Assembly: GCA_014898415.1 (NCBI GenBank)
Contig: RCTD01000014.1
Location: 1,054,001-1,118,000 of the forward strand
Origin: Stromatinia cepivora
Taxonomy: Eukaryota; Ascomycota; Leotiomycetes; Helotiales; Sclerotiniaceae
Length of the DNA: 64,000 bases
Reading direction: 5' to 3'
Shown: one piece after another, positions 12,301 through 23,960 of the stretch
Layout of the letters: every line of letters begins with the position of its first letter
Numbering within the stretch: the first letter of the stretch is position 1
Program-made: the position numbers and the translations under genes
Notes under the pieces: model-generated
What the model was told of the DNA's origin: nothing
The model's input: only the letters and a program-made list of their open reading frames with translations
Database searches by the model: none

Positions 12301-13314
12301 CCATCATCATCAACTTCACAACAACGACCCTTATTTTTTAGCTTCAAAGTCCGTACCATTGAATCCGTGTAGAAATCAGGATCCAAGTCCATTTTTCCCT
12401 CAAGAACCTTGGTCTCCGTGTGAAATTCTTATTTGATACACTCTCAAATCATGTATGGTCTAGCATTAAATACTCTAAGCTGTTTTTCCACCCATAAATG
12501 AATCCTAAGTCTTCCGAGTTTCTTGAACACAAAGCTGGAAGAAGAGGTAATATAAACTGGACTATCTACTATGACCACTACTATGGCAGTTAAAGGTGAT
12601 TCAATTCGCAGTATCATTACTACCCCTCTATAAAAGACACTGCTCAAGCTTATACCAGCCATATGTACAGGGCATATAGACCAAAATCCCAAAAATTCAT
12701 GGTCCTCAAGGGATATGGATTAAGCTGTATGCATATGATATTTACAGCACATCGAACATCAATGACTATTGATATACATTTGATATGGAAGTACTCGAAT
12801 TTGGTTGTTATCAGACAATGTAGATTAAAGCTGTTATTGTCAATGTTTATTTTTTGCTTGCATTTGATAGTAGAATTGTTTTTTTTTTTTTTTTGCCGCA
12901 TGGTTTGTTCCTGAGACGGGCTTGCTTCAAGGATGTATAAATCATAAAGTCTAAGACTTTCAAGATCCTGTATTTTTGGGGATTAGAAAAACCTTAAGTT
13001 CCGGGATATTCTGATGTATTTGGTTTGAGATGTTGAATCTATCTGGAAGATCAACTTATATACGAAGATTCTTAAGTCTTCGTAGATTGGACTCCTGGAT
13101 TTGGGCCACACGGAAGTCTATTAGAGTTTAGTGTCCGTCTAGTTCTAATTACCTTATTAGTATCAAGACATAGAGCGCCCAAACATAAGGGTTTCCATTC
13201 CATATATCCATGTCAAGCATTCACATTCACAAAGAGACAAAGCCAAGACCAAATCAACCGCATTTGTGTTCCCTACATACAAATAACCACACCACATATA
13301 AGCAAGTCATCAAC

Positions 13315-14465
13315 CTAATAAGTAGCAGCCAACCTCTGCACCAAATACTCCCCCGAATTAATCCCCTCATATTTTTTCTCCCCCAGTTCCCCTCCATACG
13401 TCCCTTCAATCGCTTCAATCATACGATCAAAATTCGGGTTGCAGAAATATGCTATACTATATCTCGCTGGATAGACACCGTCCTCCTTAATTTCCTGACC
13501 TTCCTTAGGAGGAGGCTCCACGACCCTATGCAAAGTACTCTTAATAAAATCATTACTCCATCTCGCCAGGAGATCTCCCGCATTAACCACCACTGTCCCC
13601 TCCACAGGCGTCGCATCTACAAATGTCCCATTGGGACTCTTTACCTGTAGACCTCCCCTATCATCTTGAAAAAGTAATGTAATACTCCCATAATCTGTGT
13701 GTTCCCCTGCCCTCACCTGCAGCTTATTTTCCTTAAACACACTTGCTTTGGCAAGAGGATAATGTAACAACCGTAACGTATTATCTCCCGCACTAGTAAA
13801 CCCATCAAAATATGATTCAGGCAACGACATTCCAAGAGCAATAGCTCGCATAACATTAATATGAAGATCCTTGCACAAATCATGAAATTTCAACATCGTC
13901 TCTTTAAACTCCTTGGCATCTCTATCTTCAGGAGTAATAGGAGGCCAATTGTTAGGTAATTCCTCTTGACCTTCTCTCCCTATCTCAAAACTCTCTTTTA
14001 AATCAGGTGCTTGGGCTTTTAGTTCCGCAACTGCTTTTTTATCGGTAAGTGTTGTGGTTTTTTCGCGGCCGTGTGCTACGTAGCCCCGGTTTGCGAGGGG
14101 AGTCGTCCAGGCTAGAGGATCTTTTTGGGAGGAGGGACGGGCGAAGAATTTGGCGGATACGGAAAAGGTGTGTGAGAGGGTGGGTGGGGGAATGGGGTGG
14201 TGGGATAGGTAGATGAATCCTGCGGTACGGAAACCGTGGAGGATGGATTGCGCGGTTTGGAGACGTTGGGTGGGTGTACCGGTTAGGAAATGGGAGAAGT
14301 TGATTATCTGGTGAGTGAGTTAAAGATTAGTTTACGATGGGATGAGCAGGAGATTGATGATTAGATGGGATAAGAGGAAGGGAGGATCATGGAAAGAAAT
14401 GAAGGGAGCATTACGGGAATAACGAGATTATCGGCATCAACAGCCTTCGCTACTTCTATCGACAT
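13315..14465 (-). CDS. Thymine 7-hydroxylase (2-oxoglutarate/Fe(II) thymine dioxygenase)
   Basis: Two exons are deduced, 14465-14415 and 14307-13315, encoding 347 residues. The intron has a GTAATG donor and a CACCAG acceptor and joins LVIP to IINFSHFL, the usual DIOX_N start. The iron and 2-oxoglutarate site is complete: H220 and D222 (in HTDYGS), H277 (in TLHRVVEP) and R299 (in ARYSIAYFCNP). The C-terminal YEGINSGEYLVQRLAATY and the AANRGY/GREK segments resemble what I recall of Neurospora thymine-7-hydroxylase more than generic isopenicillin-N-synthase-like enzymes. The enzyme oxidises the thymine methyl group in three steps to 5-carboxyuracil. It is divergent from the decarboxylase for the next step, which supports the assignment. 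No database search was possible. Confidence 0.87.
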
Positions 14466-15000
14466 TTTGTCTGATATTCCTCTTCAAGGTCACAAATATC
14501 GTCGTCGAAAAATCTAAATATACTAGATAAGCTTATGTTGTCTTGAGTAGTTCAGGAATGTATATATTCATTCCCTTATCCATGAATATAAATCGCCGCA
14601 CGCGGCCAAAGCCGCTCTCCGCATTTAGCCAGATATGATATAGTATACAGGTACGACTGTATCTTTTCTCGAAAAGGCAGGTAAATGATACAAGAGGGGA
14701 AAGTTATGATAAGCATTTATGATAATTGATAAGAGATAGGGGTTACACGGACCAGGGGGGGTTACTAGTGCGGGGTAGGTTTGATCTTTTTTGTTGATGG
14801 TTGTGCATTTTATTACATACTGAATACTTATGCTTGGAATTTGATCAAGTGATTTAAGTAAATTCGTTGCGTGTTAAGATTGAAGTTCTTTTCTCGTACT
14901 TTGGAGCTCTTCCACCCACAAATTCCCCGAACACAAGTTTTCCTCCCACAGAACTCCCCTACATTTTCCCCTCGTCGTTCATCCCTCACCAACCCTCAAC
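14466..15000. promoter_or_regulatory. Shared thymine-salvage promoter with clustered GATA sites
   Basis: This 535-bp spacer lies between divergent hydroxylase and decarboxylase genes. It has AGATAAG at 14525-14531, TGATAAG at 14707-14713, TGATAA at 14720-14725, TGATAAG at 14727-14733 and AGATAG at 14734-14739. These match HGATAR, the site of fungal nitrogen regulators of the AreA/NIT2 type; paired close sites are typical of responsive promoters. Regulation by nitrogen is an inference. The last 120 bases before the decarboxylase ATG are C/T-rich, as in a leader. Confidence 0.6.
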
Positions 15001-16539
15001 ATGTCAACCCCTCCCCAAACCCCAATAGTAGATATTCACACACACATCTACCCACCATCCTACATATCCCTCCTCAAATCACGCGATGAAATCCCTTATA
15101 TCAGACAATTTCCTCCAGCGACAGAGCATCGATTGGTTATTTTACCGGCGGAGGATACGCCTAGTACGAGTCGAGGGAGACCGATTGGGGCTGAGTAGTA
15201 TGTTTATATTTTCTTGTTTTATATTTTTTTTAGGAATGTTTTATGGTAGAGTCAGTGAAAAGGAGGAGAGGGTGAATAATGGGGAATAATGAATGAATAG
15301 GTTGTGCTGGAGGAGGAACTGTCATGACTGAGGATCTAGTGATCAATCTCTCGGATGACATATCCAGGTATATAGTTCAAGGATCATGAAATTTCAAGGC
15401 CCTGAACTTCCTCACACGAGCCATCGATCCCTCTTGTGTTCCGCGGACTTGAAGACGATAGAAACTCTCCAAAAAGTCTCTCTGTCTTCCCCCCACCCCA
15501 CCCCCCCTCTACATAACTTCTATCACGAGCCCAAATCAAGCTTCCAAGCTTCCAAACATTCAAACATCAAACTAATCCAAATCCATCCAGCTATGACATA
15601 ACCGAAAAAATTGCCTTCATGAACACCCACTCCATCACCACCTCCATAATCTCCCTCGCAAACCCCTGGCTCGACTGGCTTCCCCCTTCCACCGCCCTCC
15701 AAACCGCCCTCGAAATCAACACCGAAATAAACGATCTCTGTACCCTCTACCCAACCCGTCTCTATTTCTTCGGTACCCTCCCCTTATCCGCACCCCCCGA
15801 ATCCATCCTCGAATCTATCACACATTTAAACACCCTCCCTCATTGTCGGGGTATAATTCTCGGAACGACTGGTCTCGGTTCCGGTCTCGATGATCCATCT
15901 CTCCTCCCCATTTTTCACGCATTAGCCAACGCCAATCTCCCTATATTCCTGCATCCACACTACGGTCTCCCAACTTCCGTTTTCGGTCCCCGAGGAAATG
16001 ATTACGGACACGTTTTACCCCTTGCCCTTGGATTTCCTATGGAAACAACTATTGCTGTAACACGCATGATTCTCTCTTCCGTATTTTCCCTCGTACCCTC
16101 TTTACAAGTAATCCTCGCGCATAGCGGAGGAACCCTTCCCTTCTTAGCTGGAAGAATCGAGAGCTGTATACTCCACGATGCACATCTAAAATCCGAAGGG
16201 AAATTAAAAGATATAAACGGAGGAGAGAGGAAAACCATCTGGCAAATTTTAAAAACCAATATTTGGTTAGATGCAGTGGTTTATGGGGATGTAGGGGTTA
16301 AGGGGGCGGTGGGAGCTAGTGGAGTCGATAGAGTTATGTTTGGGACTGATGCTCCTTTTTTTCCGCCGTTGGATGAGGAGGAGGAAGTTGAGGGAGAGGA
16401 AGGTAAGAAATGGCTTAGTGTTTCTATGAATATGGATGCTATAAGAAGTGCTTGTGGTGCGGGTAGTGAGGAGGAGAAAGCTGTTTTGGGGGGTAATGCT
16501 ATTCGACTTTTTGGGTTGGATGTACCTGCTTCGGTATGA
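15001..16539 (+). CDS. Iso-orotate (uracil-5-carboxylate) decarboxylase, ACMSD-type amidohydrolase
   Basis: Exons 15001-15197 and 15591-16539 give 381 residues. The 393-bp intron is long for this window but has a GTATGT donor, an ACTAATCC-like branch and a CCAG acceptor, and it removes an in-frame TAG; the join reads GAEYYDITEKIAFM. Metal-site residues of the ACMSD amidohydrolase family are visible: H13 and H15 (DIHTHIYPPSY), H187 or H189 (LHPHYGLP), H243 (LAHSGGTLPF) and D319 (FGTDAPFFPP). The segments CRGIILGTTGLG and GHVLPLALGFPMETTIA are strongly reminiscent of fungal iso-orotate decarboxylase, which converts 5-carboxyuracil to uracil and CO2. The divergent thymine 7-hydroxylase fits this. 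A related 2,3-dihydroxybenzoate-type decarboxylase is the main alternative. Confidence 0.87.
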
Positions 16540-16905
16540 ACCAGAGCATGAGCGTAACCTATTTCATTTCATTTCGAACCTCAATTATTGGGGAAAGGAA
16601 ATCGCATATAAAAGCAGGTGTGGAAAGAATTCAAAGGAAGGGCAATTCGGTAAACAAAACAAAACAAAAAAAGGAGGGGAAATCGCTATACATATATACA
16701 GCATAGCATCAAAAGTTTCATAGCAAAACATACAAGGCACAATATAAGCCCGCAAAGTAAGTAAGAAAGAAAAAACCTCCATATTTTATATTCCACTACC
16801 TCTGTCTCTACCTCTTGCCCTTTGCTTTACTCTTCATCTCCACTTCTTCTATTATTTCCATTTCATTATACTATATCATACTACATCAATATAATTTATA
16901 TCCAG

Positions 16906-16965
16906 CAAAATCAAAATCAAAATCAAAATCAAAATCAAAATCAAATCAAAATCAAAATCAAAATA
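16906..16965. repeat. CAAAAT hexanucleotide microsatellite
   Basis: About nine tandem copies of a CAAAAT unit with one shortened unit in the middle. Confidence 0.9.
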
Positions 16966-17093
16966 AAAACTCATAAAAACTTAATTCTATAAAAAGCAAA
17001 CAAACAACTATCTAGCTATCTACTAACCACATCCATCGTAAAATATCATATCACATCATATTCTTTTCCCTTAGAAAATTGACCCCGGTCGAG

Positions 17094-17145
17094 GATTGGG
17101 ATTAGGATTAGGAATAGGAATAGGAGTAGGATTGGAGGTAGGAGT
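17094..17145. repeat. Degenerate GGATTA/GGAATA hexanucleotide repeat
   Basis: About eight G- and A-rich hexamers (GGATTA, GGAATA, GGAGTA) follow each other. The array is too irregular and internal to be telomeric. Confidence 0.75.
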
Positions 17146-17957
17146 ATCTGGTAATATATTTGTATGTATTTGTATTTACAGATACTCGAGTAGGAAATAT
17201 ATGATTGTCGTACAAACCCAGACTTGGAAGAGATGATATATGGGAATGATAAGAATAGATAATGTATAATCTATGATGATCTATTCTATTGCATTCTATA
17301 CTATTTTAATATGATACACAACTATAAATGTAAAATACAAATGTAATGTAAAGTAGGGTTATGATCAAACCCAGGTATATTAAAAGAACCCCCAAAAGAA
17401 TCCCAATAAATCGACGTACCAACGTGGCACCAAGCCATAATAAGTTTATCAAGTCGACCTCTAACCCAAATCCAAACCCGAACCCAAAGCTAAGCTAATT
17501 CAATTCTATAAAGCACACCAGGAAGAACAAGTGATGTTCCTCCCGTTCCCGCTTCCATCCAAACGCCATCCATCCATCCATCCATTCAAATTCATTCCAT
17601 CCCATAACCCGTCTTTTCGTCTATTCATACAGGTGTGTGTGGGTATTAATCTTTCTTTTTTCCTCCAAGGAGTGAGATATTTCGCCCCTTTCTTGAATCT
17701 CGATGTCTTCCTTCTTTTCTCCGTTTTGAATGAGAGATGTGAAGTAGAGTGGCGAAGTGAAGAATTGTAAGAAGGCTCTTTGCAATGCATATAATGCATG
17801 TAGTACATGTAGTGCAACAATCCATAGAGTAAAGTCCATGAATGCCAATACACCATGTGCCGACATAGATCTATCTTCTCAACCCATAAATAGTATAGAT
17901 ACAAGAAACGAACAAGGGTATCCACCGATGATCTTTTAAATGACCACTAGAAACTCA

Positions 17958-18910
17958 TCACGAAAGAACCTGATGTCTAACCAAAACATCCTTCAAAGCC
18001 TTCGTATCAAATATCGTATCATCAGGAATCTGATCAATGATATACGTCAGATTGGCGAAGAGATCTCCTTGATTCTTATACGCCAGAATAGCAGGTACAC
18101 CCGCATTATCAAATTCTACATCTTCGTAATGGACGCGTACGAAATGGACTGTAGGGTTTGCGGTGACGAGTGGGATGAGTGCTGAATTGATTACTTGGGA
18201 GACGTCGCACTGTGAATGTGTTAGTATATGTGTGAGAATAGAGAAGGGATGATAGAAAGAAAACTAACCTCAGGATCATAAACAAAAACAACAACGATAG
18301 TTTCTCTTCCCACTTTTTCAATGGCGTCAAGATACCCAAGAGCATCTACCTCATCAAATCTTCCATATCTCCTCACACTAGGACTCGTCCTCCTATTCCT
18401 AACATCCTTTCCTTCACTCTGCAACTCCACACGTCTCTGCTGTCTCCACCTCTCCAAAAACTCCTCATCATCACTCAACCCCCCATCCGAACCCGAACCC
18501 GACCGCGACCCGGGCCTCCTATCCCCCTTCGTAATCGAATTCCCATTCCCATTCCCATTCCCCCTCAACTTATTTCTCCAACCGCCCGTCTTCCTCGCCT
18601 CCTCAAAACTCCTCGCATCAGCAATCACCCCCTTAACCCCAGTTGACCTCCCATTATCAAAATCTCTATGCGGCAACCGCAACGGTTCACTCAATCCCGT
18701 CATCCCTCCCGAATTCGACCGATCAAACAATGGCATCTTCATATTTTCCTCAATATTTCGATTATGAAATTCTTCTTCTTCGTCTAGATCACTATTTTCC
18801 TTATCGAAACTATAATCTCTCTCGTCGTCAGGATGTTCGTGATTTTCCCTCGCGGATGCTTTCGCTATGATGGTATCGAATTCTTCTTGCGCAGCAGTTT
18901 TTCCGGCCAT
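17958..18910 (-). CDS. Phosducin-like protein, class I (BDM-1 type G-beta-gamma chaperone)
   Basis: Exons 18910-18269 and 18209-17958 encode 297 residues; the 59-bp intron (GTTAGT donor, TCACAG acceptor) joins VYDPE to CDVSQV. The N-terminal half is acidic and flexible and carries STGVKGVIADAR at residues 89-100, the helix that contacts G-beta in class I phosducin-like proteins, and DDEEFLERWRQQRRVEL at 147-163, also conserved in that class. A short low-complexity Gly-Asn run sits at about 117-125. The C-terminal half is the thioredoxin-like fold (IVVVFVYDPE, VRVHYEDVEFDNAGVPAILAYK) without a redox CxxC. Members work with the CCT chaperonin to assemble G-beta-gamma dimers. A G-beta gene lies about 6 kb away on the same strand. 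Confidence 0.9.
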
Positions 18911-20623
18911 CTTGAAAGATTTTATAGGAAAGCAAGGGAGCCACGAGGTCTTGTAGTGGGTGAGAAGGTTGGTGGAATGCTTGGGCGCTTGAAGGATGGA
19001 AGGATCGCGTGGAAAGGTAAGGCGTGGGTGGTATGGATTGACCTTGTAAGAGCGGGTGATTCCTTGTCAAATTTGAGACGATAACGCGTGTTATTTTCGA
19101 GGACACAGATTTATTTTCGCTCTCTTTAACTCTTTGCGCCGATGTAGGATGTGCGTTGTGGTAATGCTAGGTAGGCTGGACCAAGCTGAGGTTTGGTAGA
19201 TCGCTGGGTATGACCTGAGACTTGAGACTTGAGACTTTGGAGTATGATTATGATTAATGGTTGTATCAGGCAGAGAAGATCATATAGGAAAGGTACCTAG
19301 GCATTGTTTCATAATAATTTTACTAGACAGACAGACAATTTGACAATTTGAACATTTTTCCGAATTCTGTTACGATCTGATCTCATTGATTTATCAGCTG
19401 GGAAACTTTTCGCTTTGCTTACCTTTTTTTTTGAGCACACTGTGATTTTTTTGAAGGATGCGAACGTAGAAAGAAGGATATTCTTTGTATCTTTACTTCT
19501 TGATTCTATTTTCAATCCAGCCTCTTTTCGTATATCACCGATTGAATTGTATTTGCCAAATTCAATACTGCATCGTTCCCAACTTGTTCTTTTCCTCGGT
19601 GATCGCGATAATCATGCTACCCAAATATGGAGTGGAACCTCCTGATAATGCTAGGATAAGGCACAGCAAGAGAAATGTACGCTTGGTTCGGGTTTTATAT
19701 TCAATTGACAAGGTATATCATATTTACTAGGTTAATGTTCTTCTGTTACATTCATAGAACAATGCGGGAGAAGGAGAGGGGAATGAAGGGTAGGATTTTT
19801 GATCTTTTGCGTCGCATTCCATTTATTCATAAGATCTTACAATAATGATATCTGAGATCATATCATCTCGAACCTCGAATCCTATCTTACCGCCACAACA
19901 CCCTTTTGATCAACGATTATCGCCACGGACGCCCTATGTAGAAAATAACGAGGTTGATGTTTCTCATGTACTCGATACAGAATATATTAATAGATATCCT
20001 CAAGGATCCTCGTGTCTTATTGCCAATGAGTTTCTTAGTAGTATCTTGGAAAAAGGGAAGATGCAACTCAATATACCAACCAAGATCAATAGTTTTCTGG
20101 AAGCATAACTAACTATCTGGCATACCAATCCTTCTCAAGAAGAGATACTCGAGTAATGAAACAAGAAACAAAGTCAAGTCGGGTCCCCAACTCTCAAGGT
20201 TCAGGCCAATAACTCTTACATAGTTATCAGGTTCATAAATGATAACTTTATCTTGATACATTCGTAAGTAACATCTGACCTTAATATTATCCACTTCATC
20301 TATATAACTAACATCATCATTATCTAGTCATAACTCTATTTCCTCAGTATCTCTATTGAATCTCAATCTAATCTTACAATTTATCAAACAACCGCCTTAA
20401 CACCATCTAAATTCTAAAACATGAGTATTTACACCAAAGCTCGCGAAGACCTGCTCACGAGCTAGCTCCTGTATCAACTATATTTTTGCCGATAGATATC
20501 TTAGCATGCCCAAGACGAGTTTTGACATTCAAACTTTGATAAGTCTGATCTCTATCACCTCTAGGTTCTTGCAAGTCGCCGTCCATCCCGTTACAAACTA
20601 AATATGATATTCAAATAAAGTTA

Positions 20624-21049
20624 GGGTCCGTTCGGATCGATTTTCTGAAATATTAGAAATATTGAATCTAATAAAAATATTGGAGCTAATATGTATTTGG
20701 GTATATTTGAATGAGGCTAATATATTTGAGATAGTGAGATTGATATTTGAGAAAGTGATAGGGGTATATAGAAATGAAGATTTTTCAAATATTTTCTTCA
20801 ATAGTTTCAAAAAACTGTTATTGATTACTATATAAAAAAAAAGTTCTAATATTTGACCAAATATATATTAGACTCAATATTTTTTATTTGATTCAATATT
20901 ATATTCAATAAAATCAAATATTTGATCCAATATATATTAGTTTCAATATTATATTCAATAAACATTATATTTATAGTATTAGAGTTAATATATTGAAACA
21001 AATATGATCAAATATCTCCAAAAAAAAAAAAAAAGATCCGAACACGCCC
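20624..21049. mobile_element. PIF/Harbinger-like MITE (426 bp)
   Basis: The ends are imperfect terminal inverted repeats: GGGTCCGTTCGGATC at 20624-20638 and the complement of GGGCGTGTTCGGATC at 21035-21049, 12 of 15 matching. TTA flanks both sides (20621-20623 and 21050-21052), the three-base target duplication typical of PIF/Harbinger insertions, and GGGNNNGTTCGG resembles Tourist-type termini. The interior is over 75 percent A+T with repeated AATATT motifs and no coding capacity, so it is a non-autonomous element. The family assignment is from ends and target size only. Confidence 0.75.
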
Positions 21050-21556
21050 TTACTGTAGATTTTCGAACTAACATCGCCTTCCATACTCTCGGGCTCGTTC
21101 TTGTTCTCTGCATATCTATCTATGTATGCACATTTGTTGTCAATGTCAAAGCCCTTATTATGATCTCATCATACATCATATCACCCATCACAATCTATTC
21201 TTTCCTCCCATCAAACAAACACACATCGCATAATACAATCCTCTAACACTCAATTCCCAAACCCACACATATACATACCTAGGTATAATCTAATCAAACC
21301 TATAAAAAAATACCATATATAACATAACAATCATCAACCATCAATCATCAATCATCAATCATCCCACCAACCCCCAAACAATTCCAAGCCCCCATCCCAT
21401 CCCTTCCCCTCCATAAACCATAAGCCACAAAACCCCAACACAACCGAATCAAAACAAAGCAAGCCCCATAAATAAATAAAAAAACTAAACCTCTCTATTT
21501 AGCCTACCCAAACCATCGGTATCCCAACTTTTGATTACGCATGAACATTAATACAT

Positions 21557-22024
21557 TCGGTAAAGCCGATTCGACTCCTATACAGTACACAGTACAATTG
21601 GTCGAGAGAAACAAAAATAAAAATGAAATTTAAAATATTCTATCCTCTCTTATCCTCTTCCATTGAAATCATGTTAATGCGGAAGTACTAGCTAGGTATT
21701 TCATCCCTTTTCCTTGCATCCATTCATCATTCATCCAAGCTGTCGGTACTTGATTTCAATTTCACATTTCCTATGTGAGTTACTTAGTACACTCACTCGG
21801 TAAAGCCGAGTACACAACATCACTGCACTGCAGTATATAAAAATAACAATAACAACGTACCGTCTTCTTTCTTTCTAGCATTTTACTGGCAACCGCGTAA
21901 ATCTAGATCTAAATCTAGAAACCCCTCCATCTCATTCCTTTCACTATCCATCATCCATTTATCCATCTATTCCCTGCCAATACACATGAATTCCAATATA
22001 TAATACTCATACTCGGTATTGCCG
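21557..22024. promoter_or_regulatory. Three CGG-N5-CCG palindromes (putative Zn2Cys6 sites)
   Basis: CGG-TAAAG-CCG occurs at 21558-21568 and 21798-21808, and CGG-TATTG-CCG at 22014-22024, about 215-240 bases apart. The arms extend to ATTCGG/CCGATT and ACTCGG/CCGAGT. Inverted CGG triplets with a fixed spacer are the recognition form of many fungal Zn(II)2Cys6 dimers. The regulated gene is not known. Confidence 0.5.
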
Positions 22025-23220
22025 ACTACAGCATAGTGTCTACTTACACCATGTACCATACCTACAAATATATAAACAAAACCATATCATCTCTCCCCAT
22101 TCCTCCCCTCCTCTCCTCTGCTCTCTCAACTCAATCTCTCAACCTCTCATCTCACCTCATCACCCACCCATAACCCCAAACCCCAACGAAACCAAAAATC
22201 AACATTTACCATCGACACACTCTCCCCCACCCTTCCCCTCCTTCCCTATATCCATCCAAATTTCAAAGTCAACCAATCTATTGAAGCAATCTGCTCAACC
22301 TATGATAAACAATCCCGATTTCCGATTCCCCAACTTCCTAGTTTTTCATATATACAATACCACACAGAAATCAACAAACCAGATTATACTAACCATACCT
22401 ATATCAACATCAACATCTACATATATGAACTCATTTCCTCCTCTTCTCCTCTCCCCAATCTATCCATTCCATCAAACGAACAAACGAACAGACAAAATTC
22501 ATCCATCCAACCATCTCAAATCTCAAATCTCAACCTCCACTCCCCGCTCTCCGTTCCCTTCCCCTTCCCCTTCCCCAAAACAACCTGCGCAATACACGAT
22601 ACGAACCCATCAATATACAAGCCCAGTAATTTACAAGCCCAGTAATCTACAAACCCATCAATCCCAAATCCTCTTCCCCTCTCCCCCTCTTCCCCTCCTC
22701 CCTCTCCCCTCTTCCCCATCCCTTACCTTCTCCACTATCTAAACTCCTTATCAATCCAATCCATCAACCTCTTCCTCAATCTAGCATAGAATATTCAAAT
22801 TTTCCACTCTCTTTCCCCACCCTCTCTTCCCCTTCCATCCCCATTTGCCCAGCTTATCCCGCTTAGAATATTTCTGTTCGATATATACTTGCCAATTTAT
22901 CTCTAATCCTCTAATTCTCTCCTCTAACTCCCTACTCCCAATCCCATACCTTTACTCCTCTCCTCTAACCCCTTACTCCCTCCGTAACCTCACGTCCCAA
23001 CTCCCCTTCCATTTCCCCTTCCTACCGAACAATCCTAATTCTAATCCCAAACCTCGTACCCATATCTACATCCCATATCCATATCCCTATCCCTCCCCCC
23101 TCCCCAATCAACCACCTTCCACGAATAGACTTCTATTTAATATTTTATAATTACCTACTTTATGATTTTATAGATTGTAGAAAGATTTATATATACCCAT
23201 TACACTCATATATACCACTC

Positions 23221-23305
23221 ACCACTCACCTATCCACCACTCACCTATCCACCACTCACCTATCCACCACTCACCTATCCACCACTCACCTATCCACCAC
23301 TCACC
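23221..23305. repeat. 15-bp tandem repeat (ACCACTCACCTATCC)
   Basis: Five perfect 15-base copies run from 23221 to 23295, followed by a partial copy that fades into ACC-rich sequence. It lies within the G-poor tract. Confidence 0.95.
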
Positions 23306-23830
23306 ACCCACCACCCATCACTCCCTAATTCCTCATCCCCCCTAATTCCTCACCCCCCCCCTAATTCCGCATTCCTCCCTAATTCCTCAGCCCTCCTCAC
23401 CCCACCCCTAAATCCACTATAACATCAATATTCAAACCTCCATTCATCTATAATCCTACCACCAAAAATTCTCAAATTCTCAACCCTCAACCCTCAACTT
23501 TCAACCCTTCAATCCCTAATCTCCAATCCCATTCTCCAACCAACCAACCATTCATCCAATCCTTCATCTAACTATTCAATTATTTATAAATACACAAACG
23601 CATCCCAATTTTTATATACATATACATATATACACATATACATACCCTTCTATATATACCTCTCTATACATACCTCTATACCTCCATATAACCAACTACC
23701 ATCCAACCAACTACCATCCAACCATCCAACCTACCAACCTCCTCTTCCTCAATCGTCCCTTCCCTCCCCTCCTTTTTTTCCCTTTCCCCTCCCCCCCTCC
23801 TTTTTTTTCCCCTCCTCTATTCCCTCACTC

Positions 23831-23960
23831 TCAACTCAACTCAACTCAATTCAACTCAACTCAACTCAATTCAACTCAACTCAACTCAACTCAATTCAAT
23901 TCAACTCAATTCAACTCAATTCAACTCAATTCAACTCAATTCAACTCAATTCAACTCAAC
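23831..23960. repeat. Pentanucleotide TCAAC/TCAAT array
   Basis: About 26 consecutive five-base units alternate between TCAAC and TCAAT. The plus strand of the array has no G. Confidence 0.95.

Larger units (their letters stand above)
8275..13314. other. Five-kilobase region without a recognisable gene
   Basis: Apart from the 3' end of GCV2, no frame on either strand encodes a convincing protein and no pair of fragments could be joined by splice motifs. It holds purine-rich and GTT simple repeats near 9.06-9.34 kb and a T run at about 12.88 kb. From 10 to 13 kb it is A/T-rich, near-random sequence with scattered stops. It may hold untranslated RNA, long leaders or decayed repeats, but nothing specific is seen. 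Confidence 0.45.
16540..17957. other. Convergent intergenic region with simple repeats
   Basis: This 1.4-kb stretch lies between the 3' ends of the decarboxylase and phosducin-like genes. It contains two hexanucleotide microsatellites and otherwise A/T-rich DNA. Frames of 80-139 codons on both strands at 17.5-17.9 kb overlap one another, lack motifs and are not called. Confidence 0.45.

Noticed and set aside
13315..14465. Isopenicillin N synthase or gibberellin oxidase assignment for the oxygenase
   Set aside because: The C-terminal YEGINSGEYLVQRLAATY and the divergent decarboxylase fit thymine 7-hydroxylase better.
17094..17145. Interstitial telomere-like repeat
   Set aside because: Units are GGATTA/GGAATA and irregular, not TTAGGG; internal microsatellite.
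22281..22742. 153-codon plus-strand frame
   Set aside because: Low-complexity Ser/Pro/Thr product of G-poor DNA; no start context, no domain, and it lies inside the skewed tract.
23221..23305. CRISPR-like direct repeats
   Set aside because: Copies are contiguous 15-mers without spacers in a eukaryotic genome; a minisatellite.
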